From NCBI RefSeq assembly GCF_003115855.1, contig NZ_KZ819076.1:186001-250000 (forward strand): a DNA stretch of 64,000 nucleotides, written 5' to 3'. Below the pieces are notes generated by a model, which saw only the letters and a list, made by a program, of their open reading frames with translations, made no database searches and was not told the DNA's origin. This DNA is from Brenneria corticis (GTDB lineage: Bacteria; Pseudomonadota; Gammaproteobacteria; Enterobacterales; Enterobacteriaceae). The position numbers and the translations under genes were made by a program. Of this stretch, positions 17,735 through 27,402 are shown piece after piece (the stretch's first letter is position 1; each line of letters begins with the position of its first letter).

Positions 17735-18936
17735 TGCGCTTCTCCGGGCTGGCGGTTGTCGAACGTATAAAAAACTGGGTCATGGGGACGCGGGAAAGCG
17801 ATACGCTGAGCGTGGTTCTGTATGACCGCACGCTGGTATGGCTGACGTTCGGGCTGGCGGTGATCGGTTTTGTGATGGTGACGTCCGCCTCGATGCCGAT
17901 CGGGCAGCGTCTGGCGAGCGACCCCTTTCTGTTCGCCAAGCGCGATGCGCTGTATCTGGGGCTGGCTTTGGCGCTGTCTCTGGTGACGTTGCGCATTCCC
18001 ATGGAAATTTGGCAGCGTTACAGCCCGGTGCTGCTGTTGGCCTCCATGCTGCTGTTGTTGGTGGTGCTGGCGGTCGGCAGCTCGGTTAACGGCGCGTCGC
18101 GCTGGATATCGCTGGGGCCGTTGCGCATTCAGCCGGCGGAGTTATCCAAGCTGACTCTGTTCTGTTATCTGTCCAGCTATATGGTGCGCAAAGTGGAAGA
18201 AGTGCGAAACAACTTCTGGGGCTTTTGCAAACCGATGGGGGTGATGGTGGTGCTGGCGGTGCTGCTGCTGGCGCAGCCGGACCTCGGAACCGTGGTGGTG
18301 CTGTTTATCACCACCCTGGCGATGCTGTTTCTGGCGGGGGCGAAGCTATGGCAGTTTCTGGCCATTATCGGCTGCGGCATTTTTGCCGTTTGCCTGCTGG
18401 TTATCGCCGAACCCTACCGTATGCGGCGCGTCACCTCGTTCTGGAATCCGTGGGAGGATCCGTTCGGCAGCGGTTATCAGCTCACCCAATCCCTGATGGC
18501 GTTCGGCCGGGGGGAACTGTGGGGGCAGGGCCTGGGAAATTCGGTGCAGAAACTGGAATATCTGCCGGAGGCGCACACCGACTTTATTTTCTCCATTTTA
18601 GGTGAAGAACTCGGCTATATCGGTGTGGTTTTGGCGCTGTTAATGATATTCTTCGTCGCTTTTCGCGCGATGTCCATCGGGCGGCGTGCGCTGGAGATCA
18701 ACCAGCGTTTTTCCGGTTTTCTCGCCTGTTCGATTGGCGTCTGGTTCAGCTTTCAGACGCTGGTCAACGTCGGGGCCGCGTCGGGGATGTTGCCGACCAA
18801 GGGGTTGACGTTGCCGTTAATCAGCTACGGTGGTTCCAGTCTGATCATCATGTCGACGGCCATCGTTATGCTGTTGCGTATTGATTTTGAAACGCGCCTG
18901 ACCAAAGCGCAGGCGTTTACAAGGAGTGCCCGATGA
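17734..18936 (+). CDS. ftsW: SEDS-family peptidoglycan glycosyltransferase FtsW
   Basis: 400 residues (E. coli 414; the N-terminal cytoplasmic tail is shorter). About ten membrane helices are visible. SEDS signatures include GSSVNGASRWISLG, LAQPDLGT and the C-terminal GLTLPLISYGGSS. FtsW polymerises septal glycan strands from lipid II with FtsI as partner. It shares one base with murD and overlaps murG by 4 bp (ATGA). Confidence 0.97.
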   Translation: MRFSGLAVVERIKNWVMGTRESDTLSVVLYDRTLVWLTFGLAVIGFVMVTSASMPIGQRLASDPFLFAKRDALYLGLALALSLVTLRIPMEIWQRYSPVLLLASMLLLLVVLAVGSSVNGASRWISLGPLRIQPAELSKLTLFCYLSSYMVRKVEEVRNNFWGFCKPMGVMVVLAVLLLAQPDLGTVVVLFITTLAMLFLAGAKLWQFLAIIGCGIFAVCLLVIAEPYRMRRVTSFWNPWEDPFGSGYQLTQSLMAFGRGELWGQGLGNSVQKLEYLPEAHTDFIFSILGEELGYIGVVLALLMIFFVAFRAMSIGRRALEINQRFSGFLACSIGVWFSFQTLVNVGAASGMLPTKGLTLPLISYGGSSLIIMSTAIVMLLRIDFETRLTKAQAFTRSAR

Positions 18937-20012
18937 GTGGCGAAGGCAAGCGTTTGATGGTGATGGCGGGAGGAACGGGGGGACATGTGTTTCCCGGGCT
19001 CGCCGTGGCGCATCATCTGATGGCGCAGGGCTGGCAGGTGCGCTGGTTAGGCACCGCGGATCGCATGGAAGCGGATTTAGTGCCGCAGCACGGTATCGAG
19101 ATCGATTTTATCCGCATCTCCGGGCTGCGCGGCAAGGGGCTGCGCGCCCAACTGGCCGCGCCGCTGCGTATTTTCCAGGCGGTGCGGCAGGCGCGGGCGA
19201 TAATGCGCCGCTACCGGCCGGACGTGGTGCTGGGGATGGGCGGCTATGTTTCCGGCCCCGGCGGTCTGGCCGCGTGGCTGTGCGGCGTACCGGTGGTGCT
19301 GCATGAGCAAAACGGGATTGCCGGGCTGACCAACCGCTGGCTGTCGCATATCGCCAAAAAAGTATTACAGGCTTTTCCGGGCGCCTTTGTGAAAGCCGAC
19401 GTGGTCGGCAACCCGGTCAGGGCGGACGTACTGGCATTGCCCGCCCCGGCGGTTCGTCTGGCCGGCCGCAGCGGCCCGGTTCGGGTGCTGGTGCTGGGCG
19501 GCAGCCAGGGGGCGCGAGTCCTCAATCAGACGCTGCCGGGCGTCGCCGCGACCTTGGGCGACGGCGTGACAATCTGGCATCAGGTCGGCAAAGGCGCGCT
19601 GGCGGACGTTGAGCAGGCCTATCGGCAGGTCGGGCGGACGCAGCACAAGATCGCTGAATTTATTGATGATATGGCGCAAGCCTACGCCTGGGCCGACGTG
19701 GTGGTCTGCCGTTCCGGCGCGCTGACGGTCAGTGAAATCGCCGCCGCCGGTTTGCCGGCGCTGTTTGTCCCTTTCCAGCATAAGGACCGGCAGCAGTATT
19801 GGAACGCCCTGTCGCTGGAAAGAGCGGGGGCGGCGAAGATTATCGAACAGCCGCGGTTTAACGCGGCGTCGGTAAGTGAAGTCCTGGCGAACTGGGATCG
19901 CGCCACGCTGCTGGCGATGGCGGAAAAGGCCCGAGCGGTGGCCGTTCCCGACGCCACGGAGCGCGTGGCGAAGGCGGTGAGCGCCGTAGCGGGCTCAGTG
20001 GTTCATAGCTGA
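18933..20012 (+). CDS. murG: UDP-GlcNAc:lipid I GlcNAc transferase MurG
   Basis: 359 residues. The N-terminal glycine loop GGTGGHVFPGLAVA and the C-terminal donor-site region (CRSGALTVSEIAAAGLPALFVPF, with HKDRQQYWNA) are intact, as expected for a GT-B fold enzyme. It converts lipid I to lipid II on the cytoplasmic face. It starts within the last bases of ftsW; a 68-bp gap follows before murC. Confidence 0.97.
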   Translation: MSGEGKRLMVMAGGTGGHVFPGLAVAHHLMAQGWQVRWLGTADRMEADLVPQHGIEIDFIRISGLRGKGLRAQLAAPLRIFQAVRQARAIMRRYRPDVVLGMGGYVSGPGGLAAWLCGVPVVLHEQNGIAGLTNRWLSHIAKKVLQAFPGAFVKADVVGNPVRADVLALPAPAVRLAGRSGPVRVLVLGGSQGARVLNQTLPGVAATLGDGVTIWHQVGKGALADVEQAYRQVGRTQHKIAEFIDDMAQAYAWADVVVCRSGALTVSEIAAAGLPALFVPFQHKDRQQYWNALSLERAGAAKIIEQPRFNAASVSEVLANWDRATLLAMAEKARAVAVPDATERVAKAVSAVAGSVVHS

Positions 20013-20080
20013 TTAATTAATACATTATCGCCGGGCGGCGCTGCCGTTCGGGGGATTAAATAAGGTAGCGATAGAAAAAA

Positions 20081-21541
20081 GTGAATACTCAACAACTGGC
20101 GAAACTGCGTTCAATCGTGCCCGAGATGCATCGCGTCCGGCACATCCACTTTGTCGGCATCGGCGGTGCCGGCATGGGCGGTATCGCCGAAGTGTTGGCT
20201 AATGAAGGGTATCAGATAAGCGGGTCCGATCTGGCGCCGAACGCCGTCACCCGGCAGTTGAGCGAACTGGGCGCGCAGATCTATTTTCACCATCGGGCGG
20301 AAAACGTACTGAACGCCAGCGTGGTGGTGGTCTCCAGCGCCATTTCCGCCGATAACCCGGAGATTGTGGCGGCGCACGAGGCGCGTATTCCGGTGATCCG
20401 CCGGGCGGAAATGCTGGCCGAGCTGATGCGTTTCCGTCACGGCATCGCGGTGGCGGGAACGCACGGTAAAACCACCACCACGGCGATGGTCGCCAGCATC
20501 TACGCCGAAGCGGGGCTGGATCCGACGTTTGTCAACGGCGGATTGGTGAAGGCGGCGGGCACCCACGCGCGTCTGGGTTCCAGCCGTTACCTGATCGCGG
20601 AAGCGGACGAAAGCGACGCCTCGTTCCTGCATCTGCAGCCGATGGTGGCGATCGTGACCAATATCGAAGCCGATCACATGGATACCTATCATGGCGATTT
20701 TGAAAACCTGAAGCAGACCTTTATCAGCTTCTTGCACAATCTGCCGTTTTACGGCCAGGCGGTGATGTGTGTGGACGACGCGGTGATCCGTGAACTGCTG
20801 CCGCGGGTCGGGCGCCATATCACCACCTACGGCTTTAGCGACGACGCCGACGTGCGCGTCGCCGACTATCAGCAGACCGGCGCGCAGGGGCACTTTACCC
20901 TGGCGCGCCAGGATAAGCCGCTGCTGCAGGTGACGCTGAACGCGCCGGGGCGTCACAACGCGCTGAACGCCGCCGCCGCGGTGGCGGTGGCGATGGACGA
21001 GGGTATTGACGACGAGGCGATCCTGCGCGCGCTGGAGCGCTTTGAAGGCACCGGCAGACGGTTTGATTTTCTGGGCGAATTCCCGCTGGAGCGGGTAAAC
21101 GGACAAAGCGGCAGCGCCATGCTGGTGGATGATTACGGCCACCATCCGACCGAAGTCGACGCGACCATCAAGGCGGCGCGCGCGGGCTGGCCGGACCGGC
21201 GTCTGGTGATGGTGTTTCAGCCGCACCGCTATACGCGTACCCGAGACCTGTACGATGACTTTACGCATGTGCTGTCGCAGGTGGACGTTTTACTGATGCT
21301 GGAGGTGTATTCGGCGGGCGAGTCGCCGATTCCCGGCGCGGATAGCCGCTCTTTGTGCCGCACCATCCGCGGGCGCGGTAAGATTGATCCGATTTTGGTG
21401 CCCGACGTGGATACCTTGCCGGAACTGTTGTCACAGGCGCTACGCGGCGGAGATCTGGTCTTGGTTCAGGGCGCCGGCAATATCGGCAAGCTGGCGCGGA
21501 AACTGGCTGATTCCCGGCTGCAGCCCCAGATAAGCGAGTGA
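20081..21541 (+). CDS. murC: UDP-MurNAc:L-Ala ligase
   Basis: 486 residues. The N-terminal HFVGIGGAGMGGIAEVL, the P-loop GTHGKTTTTAMVAS near residue 125 and EADESDASFL near 174 are all present. It adds the first amino acid to UDP-MurNAc. The start is GTG at 20081, preceded by AAGGTAGCG. ddlB follows after 8 bp. Confidence 0.97.
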   Translation: MNTQQLAKLRSIVPEMHRVRHIHFVGIGGAGMGGIAEVLANEGYQISGSDLAPNAVTRQLSELGAQIYFHHRAENVLNASVVVVSSAISADNPEIVAAHEARIPVIRRAEMLAELMRFRHGIAVAGTHGKTTTTAMVASIYAEAGLDPTFVNGGLVKAAGTHARLGSSRYLIAEADESDASFLHLQPMVAIVTNIEADHMDTYHGDFENLKQTFISFLHNLPFYGQAVMCVDDAVIRELLPRVGRHITTYGFSDDADVRVADYQQTGAQGHFTLARQDKPLLQVTLNAPGRHNALNAAAAVAVAMDEGIDDEAILRALERFEGTGRRFDFLGEFPLERVNGQSGSAMLVDDYGHHPTEVDATIKAARAGWPDRRLVMVFQPHRYTRTRDLYDDFTHVLSQVDVLLMLEVYSAGESPIPGADSRSLCRTIRGRGKIDPILVPDVDTLPELLSQALRGGDLVLVQGAGNIGKLARKLADSRLQPQISE

Positions 21542-21549
21542 GGAACATC

Positions 21550-22470
21550 ATGACTGAGAAAGTTGCCGTATTGCTTGGTGGTACCTCTGCCGAACGTGAA
21601 GTGTCGCTGCTTTCAGGTCAGGCGGTGCTGGAAGGCCTGAAAGAAGCGGGCATCAATGCCCATGGCGTGGATACGCGCGAGTTTCCGGTAACGCGGCTGA
21701 AGGATGAGGGATTCACCAAAGTCTTTATCGCCTTGCACGGCCGCGGCGGCGAAGACGGCACCTTACAGGGGCTGCTGGAATTTTTACAACTGCCCTATAC
21801 CGGCAGCGGGGTGATGGCGTCCGCGCTGACGATGGACAAACTGCGCACCAAACTGGTGTGGCAGGCGTTGGGGTTGCCGGTGTCGCCGTATATCGCCCTG
21901 AACCGGCGGCAGTTTGCCGCGCTTGCAGAGGATGAGCTGCTGGAAAAATTCGCCCATTTGGGTACGCCCCTGATAGTGAAGCCAAGCCGCGAAGGCTCCA
22001 GCGTCGGCATGAGCAAGGTGAATCAGGTCGCGGAACTGCCGGCCGCGCTGGAAGAGGCGTTTCGTCATGACGACGAGGTGCTGGTGGAAAAATGGCTCAG
22101 CGGCCCGGAGTACACGGTCGCCATTCTTGGCGACGAGGTGCTGCCGTCGATTCGGATCCAGGCCGCGGGCACGTTTTACGACTATGAAGCGAAGTATCTG
22201 TCGGATGATACGCAGTACTTTTGCCCAAGCGGTCTGTCGGCGGAAAAAGAACGGGAACTGGCCGCTCTGTCGCTGGCGGCCTACCGCGCGCTGGACTGCG
22301 GCGGCTGGGGCAGAGTGGATCTGATGATGGACGGCGACGGGGCTTTTTATCTGCTGGAGGTCAACACCTCTCCGGGGATGACCAGCCACAGTCTGGTGCC
22401 GATGGCGGCAAGGCAACAGGGGTTGAGTTTCTCACAGCTGGTTGCCAGGGTTCTGGAACTGGCCGGCTGA
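21550..22470 (+). CDS. ddlB: D-alanine:D-alanine ligase B
   Basis: 306 residues, the E. coli length. The start ATG 21550 (MTEKVAVLLGGTSAEREVSL) is preferred to an in-frame GTG at 21538, because it matches the family and has GAGGA just upstream. ATP-grasp features include KPSREGSSVGMSKV, EKWLSGPEYTVAILG and NTSPGMTSHSLVP near the C-terminus. It makes the D-Ala-D-Ala used by MurF. ftsQ starts one base after the stop codon. Confidence 0.97.
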   Translation: MTEKVAVLLGGTSAEREVSLLSGQAVLEGLKEAGINAHGVDTREFPVTRLKDEGFTKVFIALHGRGGEDGTLQGLLEFLQLPYTGSGVMASALTMDKLRTKLVWQALGLPVSPYIALNRRQFAALAEDELLEKFAHLGTPLIVKPSREGSSVGMSKVNQVAELPAALEEAFRHDDEVLVEKWLSGPEYTVAILGDEVLPSIRIQAAGTFYDYEAKYLSDDTQYFCPSGLSAEKERELAALSLAAYRALDCGGWGRVDLMMDGDGAFYLLEVNTSPGMTSHSLVPMAARQQGLSFSQLVARVLELAG

Positions 22471-22471
22471 T

Positions 22472-23338
22472 ATGTCGCAGGCAGCGCTGAATACGCGCGC
22501 ACGGGAACCCGAATCGAAAGGGGCTCGTCGCAGTAACGGAGGCCAACTGGCGGGGATGATTTTCCTGCTGATGGTGGTGGGGACGATCGTCTGGGGAGGA
22601 TGGATGGTCGTCGGCTGGATGAAGGACGCCAGCCGCCTGCCGTTGTCCAGAATGGTGGTGACGGGCGAAAGGCAGTACACCACCAACGACGATATCCGTC
22701 AGGCGATTTTGTCGCTGGGGTCGCCGGGAACCTTTATGACGCAGGATGTGAACGTCATCCAGCAGCAGATTGAACGTCTGCCCTGGATCAAACAGGCCAG
22801 CGTGCGCAAACAGTGGCCGGACGAATTAAAGATTCATCTGGTTGAATATGTTCCGGTGGCGCGTTGGAATGATCTGCTAATGGTCGACGGCGCGGGAAAT
22901 GCTTTCAGCGTACCGGCCGAGCGGGTCGGCAACCGCAAGATGCCGTTATTGTACGGTCCGGAAGGGAGTGAAATCGATGTTCTGGAGGGTTACCGGACCA
23001 TGAATCAGGTGCTGGCGGCTGGGAAATTCAACCTGAAAACGGTGGCGATGAGCGCGCGTCACTCATGGCAACTGGGGTTGGATGATGATACCCGTATCGA
23101 ACTGGGACGGGACGATCGGGCCAAGCGGCTGGCGCGTTTTATCGAGCTTTATCCGCTGTTGCAGCGCCAGGCGCAGAGCGAGAACAAGCGCGTCGGCTAT
23201 GTGGATCTGCGCTATGACAGCGGCGCGGCGGTAGGCTGGGCGCCGGCCTTGTTTGAACAGCAAGACGCTGAGCAGCAGCATGGGATTGAGCGGCAACAGA
23301 ACAGTAATCAGAATCAGGCACAGGCTAAACAACAATGA
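22472..23338 (+). CDS. ftsQ: cell division protein FtsQ
   Basis: 288 residues from ATG 22472 (MSQAALNTR, identical to the E. coli start). A cytoplasmic tail, one membrane helix (about 26-46), then the POTRA domain and the beta domain (RLPWIKQASVRKQWPDEL, KIHLVEYVPVARWND). FtsQ anchors FtsL and FtsB in the divisome. The C-terminus has a long Gln/Asn-rich tail (about 25 residues) of low complexity, as in E. coli. The TGA overlaps the ftsA start as ATGA. Confidence 0.96.
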   Translation: MSQAALNTRAREPESKGARRSNGGQLAGMIFLLMVVGTIVWGGWMVVGWMKDASRLPLSRMVVTGERQYTTNDDIRQAILSLGSPGTFMTQDVNVIQQQIERLPWIKQASVRKQWPDELKIHLVEYVPVARWNDLLMVDGAGNAFSVPAERVGNRKMPLLYGPEGSEIDVLEGYRTMNQVLAAGKFNLKTVAMSARHSWQLGLDDDTRIELGRDDRAKRLARFIELYPLLQRQAQSENKRVGYVDLRYDSGAAVGWAPALFEQQDAEQQHGIERQQNSNQNQAQAKQQ

Positions 23339-24591
23339 TCAAGTCGACGGACAGAAAACTGGTAGTTGGGCTGGAAATCGGTACGGCAAAGGTGGCCGCA
23401 CTGGTAGGGGAGGTTCTGCCCGATGGCATGGTCAATATTATCGGCGTGGGCAGCTGCCCGTCGCGCGGTATGGATAAAGGCGGCGTCAACGATCTCGAAT
23501 CGGTGGTCAAATGCGTGCAGCGCGCGATCGACCAGGCCGAACTGATGGCGGACTGCCAGATATCCTCCGTCTATCTGGCGCTGTCGGGAAAGCACATCAG
23601 TTGCCAGAATGAAATAGGGATGGTGCCGATTTCGGAAGAAGAGGTGACGCAGGACGACGTGGAAAGCGTGGTGCATACCGCCAAATCGGTACGCGTGCGC
23701 GATGAGCATCGCATTCTGCACGTGATCCCGCAGGAGTACGCCATTGATTATCAGGAAGGGATCAAGAATCCGGTGGGATTATCCGGCGTGCGCATGCAGG
23801 CGAAGGTCCACCTGATTACCTGCCATAACGATATGGCGAAGAATATTGTCAAAGCCGTTGAACGCTGCGGCCTGAAGGTGGATCAGCTGATTTTCGCCGG
23901 TCTGGCCTCCAGCTACGCCGTTTTGACGGAAGACGAGCGCGAACTGGGCGTTTGCGTGGTGGATATCGGCGGCGGCACGATGGATATCGCGGTTTACACC
24001 GGCGGCGCCCTGCGCCACACCAAGGTTATCCCTTACGCGGGCAACGTGGTGACCAGCGATATCGCCTACGCGTTCGGCACGCCGCCGACGGATGCCGAAG
24101 CGATAAAGGTGCGCCACGGCTGCGCATTAGGCGCCATCGTCGGCAAAGATGAAAACGTCGAGGTTCCCAGCGTCGGGGGCCGCCCGCCGCGCAGCCTGCA
24201 ACGGCAGACGCTGGCGGAAGTGATTGAACCGCGTTACACCGAACTATTGAATCTGGTGAACGACGAACTTTTACAGTTGCAGGAGCAGTTACGTCAACAG
24301 GGCGTTAAACACCATCTGGCGGCAGGTATCGTGCTTACCGGTGGTGCGGCGCAAATAGACGGCCTGGCGGCCTGTGCGCAGCGGGTGTTCCACACCCAGG
24401 TGCGTATCGGCCAGCCGCTAAATATTACAGGTCTGACGGATTATGCGCAGGAACCTTACTACTCAACGGCGGTCGGGTTGCTGCATTACGGCAAAGAGTC
24501 TCACCTTGGCGGTGAGCATGAGGTCGAAAAACGTGCCTCGGTGAGCAACTGGTTCAAAAGAATCAATAGCTGGCTGAGGAAAGAATTTTAA
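23335..24591 (+). CDS. ftsA: cell division protein FtsA
   Basis: 418 residues. An actin-fold ATPase: phosphate-1 motif VGLEIGTAKVAALVGE at the N-terminus, DIGGGTMDIAVY near residue 205 and GIVLTGGAAQIDGL near 330. The C-terminal amphipathic helix (SNWFKRINSWLRKEF) inserts in the inner membrane. FtsA tethers FtsZ and recruits later divisome proteins. The start overlaps ftsQ; 68 bp separate it from ftsZ. Confidence 0.97.
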   Translation: MIKSTDRKLVVGLEIGTAKVAALVGEVLPDGMVNIIGVGSCPSRGMDKGGVNDLESVVKCVQRAIDQAELMADCQISSVYLALSGKHISCQNEIGMVPISEEEVTQDDVESVVHTAKSVRVRDEHRILHVIPQEYAIDYQEGIKNPVGLSGVRMQAKVHLITCHNDMAKNIVKAVERCGLKVDQLIFAGLASSYAVLTEDERELGVCVVDIGGGTMDIAVYTGGALRHTKVIPYAGNVVTSDIAYAFGTPPTDAEAIKVRHGCALGAIVGKDENVEVPSVGGRPPRSLQRQTLAEVIEPRYTELLNLVNDELLQLQEQLRQQGVKHHLAAGIVLTGGAAQIDGLAACAQRVFHTQVRIGQPLNITGLTDYAQEPYYSTAVGLLHYGKESHLGGEHEVEKRASVSNWFKRINSWLRKEF

Positions 24592-24659
24592 TTTTATCAA
24601 AGAGATCACCTGGCACAGTTTATGATCTCGCAGTTACAGGCACAAAACGGAGAGAAACT

Positions 24660-25811
24660 ATGTTTGAACCAATGGAATTAACCAACGACGCGGTGATTAA
24701 AGTCATCGGCGTCGGCGGCGGCGGCGGCAACGCCGTCGAGCATATGGTGCGCGAGCGCATCGAAGGCGTTGAATTTTTCGCGGTCAATACCGATGCTCAG
24801 GCATTGCGCAAGACGGCGGTAGGCCAGACGATCCAGATCGGCAGCGGCATCACCAAAGGTCTGGGCGCCGGCGCCAACCCGGAAGTCGGGCGTAATTCGG
24901 CGGAAGAGGACCGCGAGGCGCTGCGTACGGCGCTTGAAGGCGCCGATATGGTGTTTATCGCCGCGGGCATGGGCGGCGGCACGGGTACGGGCGCGGCGCC
25001 GGTGGTTGCCGAAGTGGCGAAGGATCTGGGCATCCTGACGGTCGCCGTGGTGACCAAGCCTTTCAACTTCGAAGGCAAAAAGCGTATGGCATTCGCCGAG
25101 CAGGGCATCGCCGAGCTCTCCAAGCACGTCGACTCCCTGATCACCATTCCGAACGATAAACTGCTGAAAGTTCTGGGACGCGGCATCTCCCTGCTGGATG
25201 CGTTCGGCGCCGCGAACGACGTGTTGAAAGGCGCGGTTCAGGGTATCGCCGAACTGATTACCCGTCCCGGTCTGATGAACGTCGACTTTGCCGACGTGCG
25301 CACCGTGATGTCCGAAATGGGTTACGCCATGATGGGGTCGGGCGTGGCGCGTGGCGAAGATCGTGCGGAAGAAGCGGCCGAAATGGCCATCTCCAGCCCG
25401 CTGCTGGAAGATATCGACCTGTCCGGGGCGCGCGGCGTGCTGGTTAACATCACCGCGGGCTTCGATCTGCGTCTGGATGAGTTCGAAACCGTGGGTAACA
25501 CCATTCGTGCTTTTGCTTCCGACAACGCGACTGTGGTTATCGGTACCTCGCTCGATCCGGAAATGAATGACGAACTGCGCGTCACCGTGGTGGCGACGGG
25601 CATCGGCATGGACAAGCGGCCGGAAATTACCCTGGTGACCAATAAGCAGTCCAGCCAGCCGGTGATGGATCATCGCTATCAGCAGCACGGCATGACGCCG
25701 CTGACCCAGGAAAAACCGGCGGCTAAAGTGGTCAACGACCAGAATCAGCAGGCTAATAAAGAGCCGGATTATCTGGATATCCCGGCGTTTCTGCGTAAGC
25801 AGGCGGATTAA
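24660..25811 (+). CDS. ftsZ: cell division GTPase FtsZ
   Basis: 383 residues, as in E. coli. The tubulin signature GGGTGTGAAP lies near residue 105, and a GGGGGNAVEHM loop is at the N-terminus. The C-terminal peptide DYLDIPAFLRKQAD is the binding site for FtsA, ZipA and ZapD. ZapD is encoded further on in this window. A variable linker (about 317-365) precedes this peptide. GGAGAG lies upstream of the ATG. It ends the division part of the cluster. Confidence 0.98.
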   Translation: MFEPMELTNDAVIKVIGVGGGGGNAVEHMVRERIEGVEFFAVNTDAQALRKTAVGQTIQIGSGITKGLGAGANPEVGRNSAEEDREALRTALEGADMVFIAAGMGGGTGTGAAPVVAEVAKDLGILTVAVVTKPFNFEGKKRMAFAEQGIAELSKHVDSLITIPNDKLLKVLGRGISLLDAFGAANDVLKGAVQGIAELITRPGLMNVDFADVRTVMSEMGYAMMGSGVARGEDRAEEAAEMAISSPLLEDIDLSGARGVLVNITAGFDLRLDEFETVGNTIRAFASDNATVVIGTSLDPEMNDELRVTVVATGIGMDKRPEITLVTNKQSSQPVMDHRYQQHGMTPLTQEKPAAKVVNDQNQQANKEPDYLDIPAFLRKQAD

Positions 25812-25913
25812 TATCGCCCTATGACGTTGGAATCTCCGCTCTTTGTGCTAAACTGTCCCGCCGATCCTGGTATAAACTAGGTCGGTAGGTTCAGTAACAT
25901 GCGAGATAAAATG

Positions 25914-26831
25914 ATGATCAAACAACGTACACTAAAACGTATTGTTCAGGCGACAGGGGTCGGTTTGCATACCGGCAAGAAAGTCACCCTGACCATGCGG
26001 CCTGCACCGGCAAATACCGGGGTCATCTATCGTCGCACCGACTTGAATCCACCGGTTGATTTTCCGGCTGATGCAAAATCCGTGCGTGATACCATGCTCT
26101 GTACTTGCCTGGTTAATGAGCATGACGTGCGTATTTCCACGGTGGAGCACCTTAACGCCGCGCTGGCGGGGTTGGGGATTGACAATATTGTCATTGAAGT
26201 CGATGCGCCGGAAATTCCAATTATGGACGGCAGCGCCAGTCCTTTCGTCTACCTGCTGCTGGATGCGGGGATTGAAGAGCTGAACAGCGCCAAGAAATTC
26301 GTGCGTATCAAGCAGCCCGTGCGGGTTGAAGATGGCGATAAATGGGCCGAGCTGACGCCGTTCAACGGTTTTAGCCTGGATTTCACCATCGATTTCAACC
26401 ACCCGGCTATTGATGCAGGATCCCAGCGTTATCGTCTGGACTTTTCTGCCGACGCTTTCGTGCGTCAGATAAGCCGCGCGCGTACTTTCGGTTTTATGCG
26501 TGATATCGAATATCTGCAGTCTCGTGGGTTGTGCCTGGGCGGCAGTTTCGATTGTGCAATAGTGGTGGATGACTACCGCGTGCTGAACGAAGACGGACTG
26601 CGTTTTGAAGATGAGTTCGTGCGCCATAAAATGCTGGACGCCATCGGCGACCTGTTTATGTGCGGTCACAACATCATCGGCGCATTTACCGCCTTCAAGT
26701 CAGGACATGCCTTGAATAACAAACTGTTGCAGGCTGTGTTGGCGAAGCAGGAAGCGTGGGAATACGTCACCTTCGAAGATGACGCTGAAATGCCGCTGGC
26801 GTTCAAGGCGCCGTCGACCGTATTGGCTTAA
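25914..26831 (+). CDS. lpxC: UDP-3-O-acyl-GlcNAc deacetylase LpxC
   Basis: 305 residues from ATG 25914 (MIKQRTLKRIVQATGVGLHTG, the E. coli start); upstream ATGs at 25899 and 25911 are in frame but less likely. Zinc ligands are His in STVEHLNAALAGLGID (about 79), His in RHKMLDAIGDL (about 238) and Asp242. It commits acyl-UDP-GlcNAc to lipid A synthesis and is the FtsH-regulated step. It follows ftsZ after about 100 bp and probably has its own promoter, which I could not place with confidence. Confidence 0.97.
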   Translation: MIKQRTLKRIVQATGVGLHTGKKVTLTMRPAPANTGVIYRRTDLNPPVDFPADAKSVRDTMLCTCLVNEHDVRISTVEHLNAALAGLGIDNIVIEVDAPEIPIMDGSASPFVYLLLDAGIEELNSAKKFVRIKQPVRVEDGDKWAELTPFNGFSLDFTIDFNHPAIDAGSQRYRLDFSADAFVRQISRARTFGFMRDIEYLQSRGLCLGGSFDCAIVVDDYRVLNEDGLRFEDEFVRHKMLDAIGDLFMCGHNIIGAFTAFKSGHALNNKLLQAVLAKQEAWEYVTFEDDAEMPLAFKAPSTVLA

Positions 26832-26843
26832 CGCATAAAGTCG

Positions 26844-27374
26844 TTATTTCTTATTACGACTGGTTTTACTGGTACCCTCTCCGGCCAGTGAAGCCAGTCG
26901 TTCTAATATCCGGCGCAACTTCTCCGGGCTCTGACCGGCCAAACCCCGCAATATTTCCGCACTTTGTTCGCTCAACTGGCGAAATGGTTTTGCCTCTTCC
27001 TCCTTGTCGGGCGTGCCGATAGCGCTTTTTTTCACGATTTCATGCCCTTTTGCGGCGAGCGCGGGATTAATCCTGATGTCGATCGAGGCCAATGATGGTA
27101 ATATTTGGGCGCGCAGTGCAGAGAGCAGGGCTGGCTGTTCATAACGTAACCGCATCAACCAGTTAGCGTTGGCGGTTTCCAGCACCAGCAGTCCATGCCG
27201 ATAGTTGGCAACGCGGCACCAAGGGTGCAGCTGTGCGGGAAGCAATCCGCGCACCGCCCGGTTGAGTTTTAATAAAGCGATAGCGCGCTGCTGCACATCC
27301 CGCAGTGGGCCGGTACCCGCACCCGATGCGCTATCAAACAGGGATTCCAGTGATTGTGGGCGGCTATCACGCAT
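26844..27374 (-). CDS. DciA-like DUF721 protein
   Basis: 176 residues, on the minus strand between lpxC and secM. The N-terminal half has the DUF721/DciA pattern: a helix with LLKLNRAVRGLLPAQL, then WCRVANYRHGLLVLETANANWLMRLRYEQPALLSALR. DciA is the ancestral loader of the replicative helicase DnaB in most bacteria. In the enterobacterial lineage DnaC has taken over that role. The C-terminal tail is charged and low in complexity. Convergent with lpxC and divergent from secM (28 bp between starts). The family call is good; a role in helicase loading here is unproven. Confidence 0.78.
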   Translation of the reverse strand: MRDSRPQSLESLFDSASGAGTGPLRDVQQRAIALLKLNRAVRGLLPAQLHPWCRVANYRHGLLVLETANANWLMRLRYEQPALLSALRAQILPSLASIDIRINPALAAKGHEIVKKSAIGTPDKEEEAKPFRQLSEQSAEILRGLAGQSPEKLRRILERLASLAGEGTSKTSRNKK

Positions 27375-27402
27375 AAATCAGGCTCCGACGGACGTTAAAC
27401 TA

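Noticed and set aside
26832..26843. Possible terminator between lpxC and the DciA-like gene
   Set aside because: The 12-bp gap holds no hairpin with a T run that I can support.
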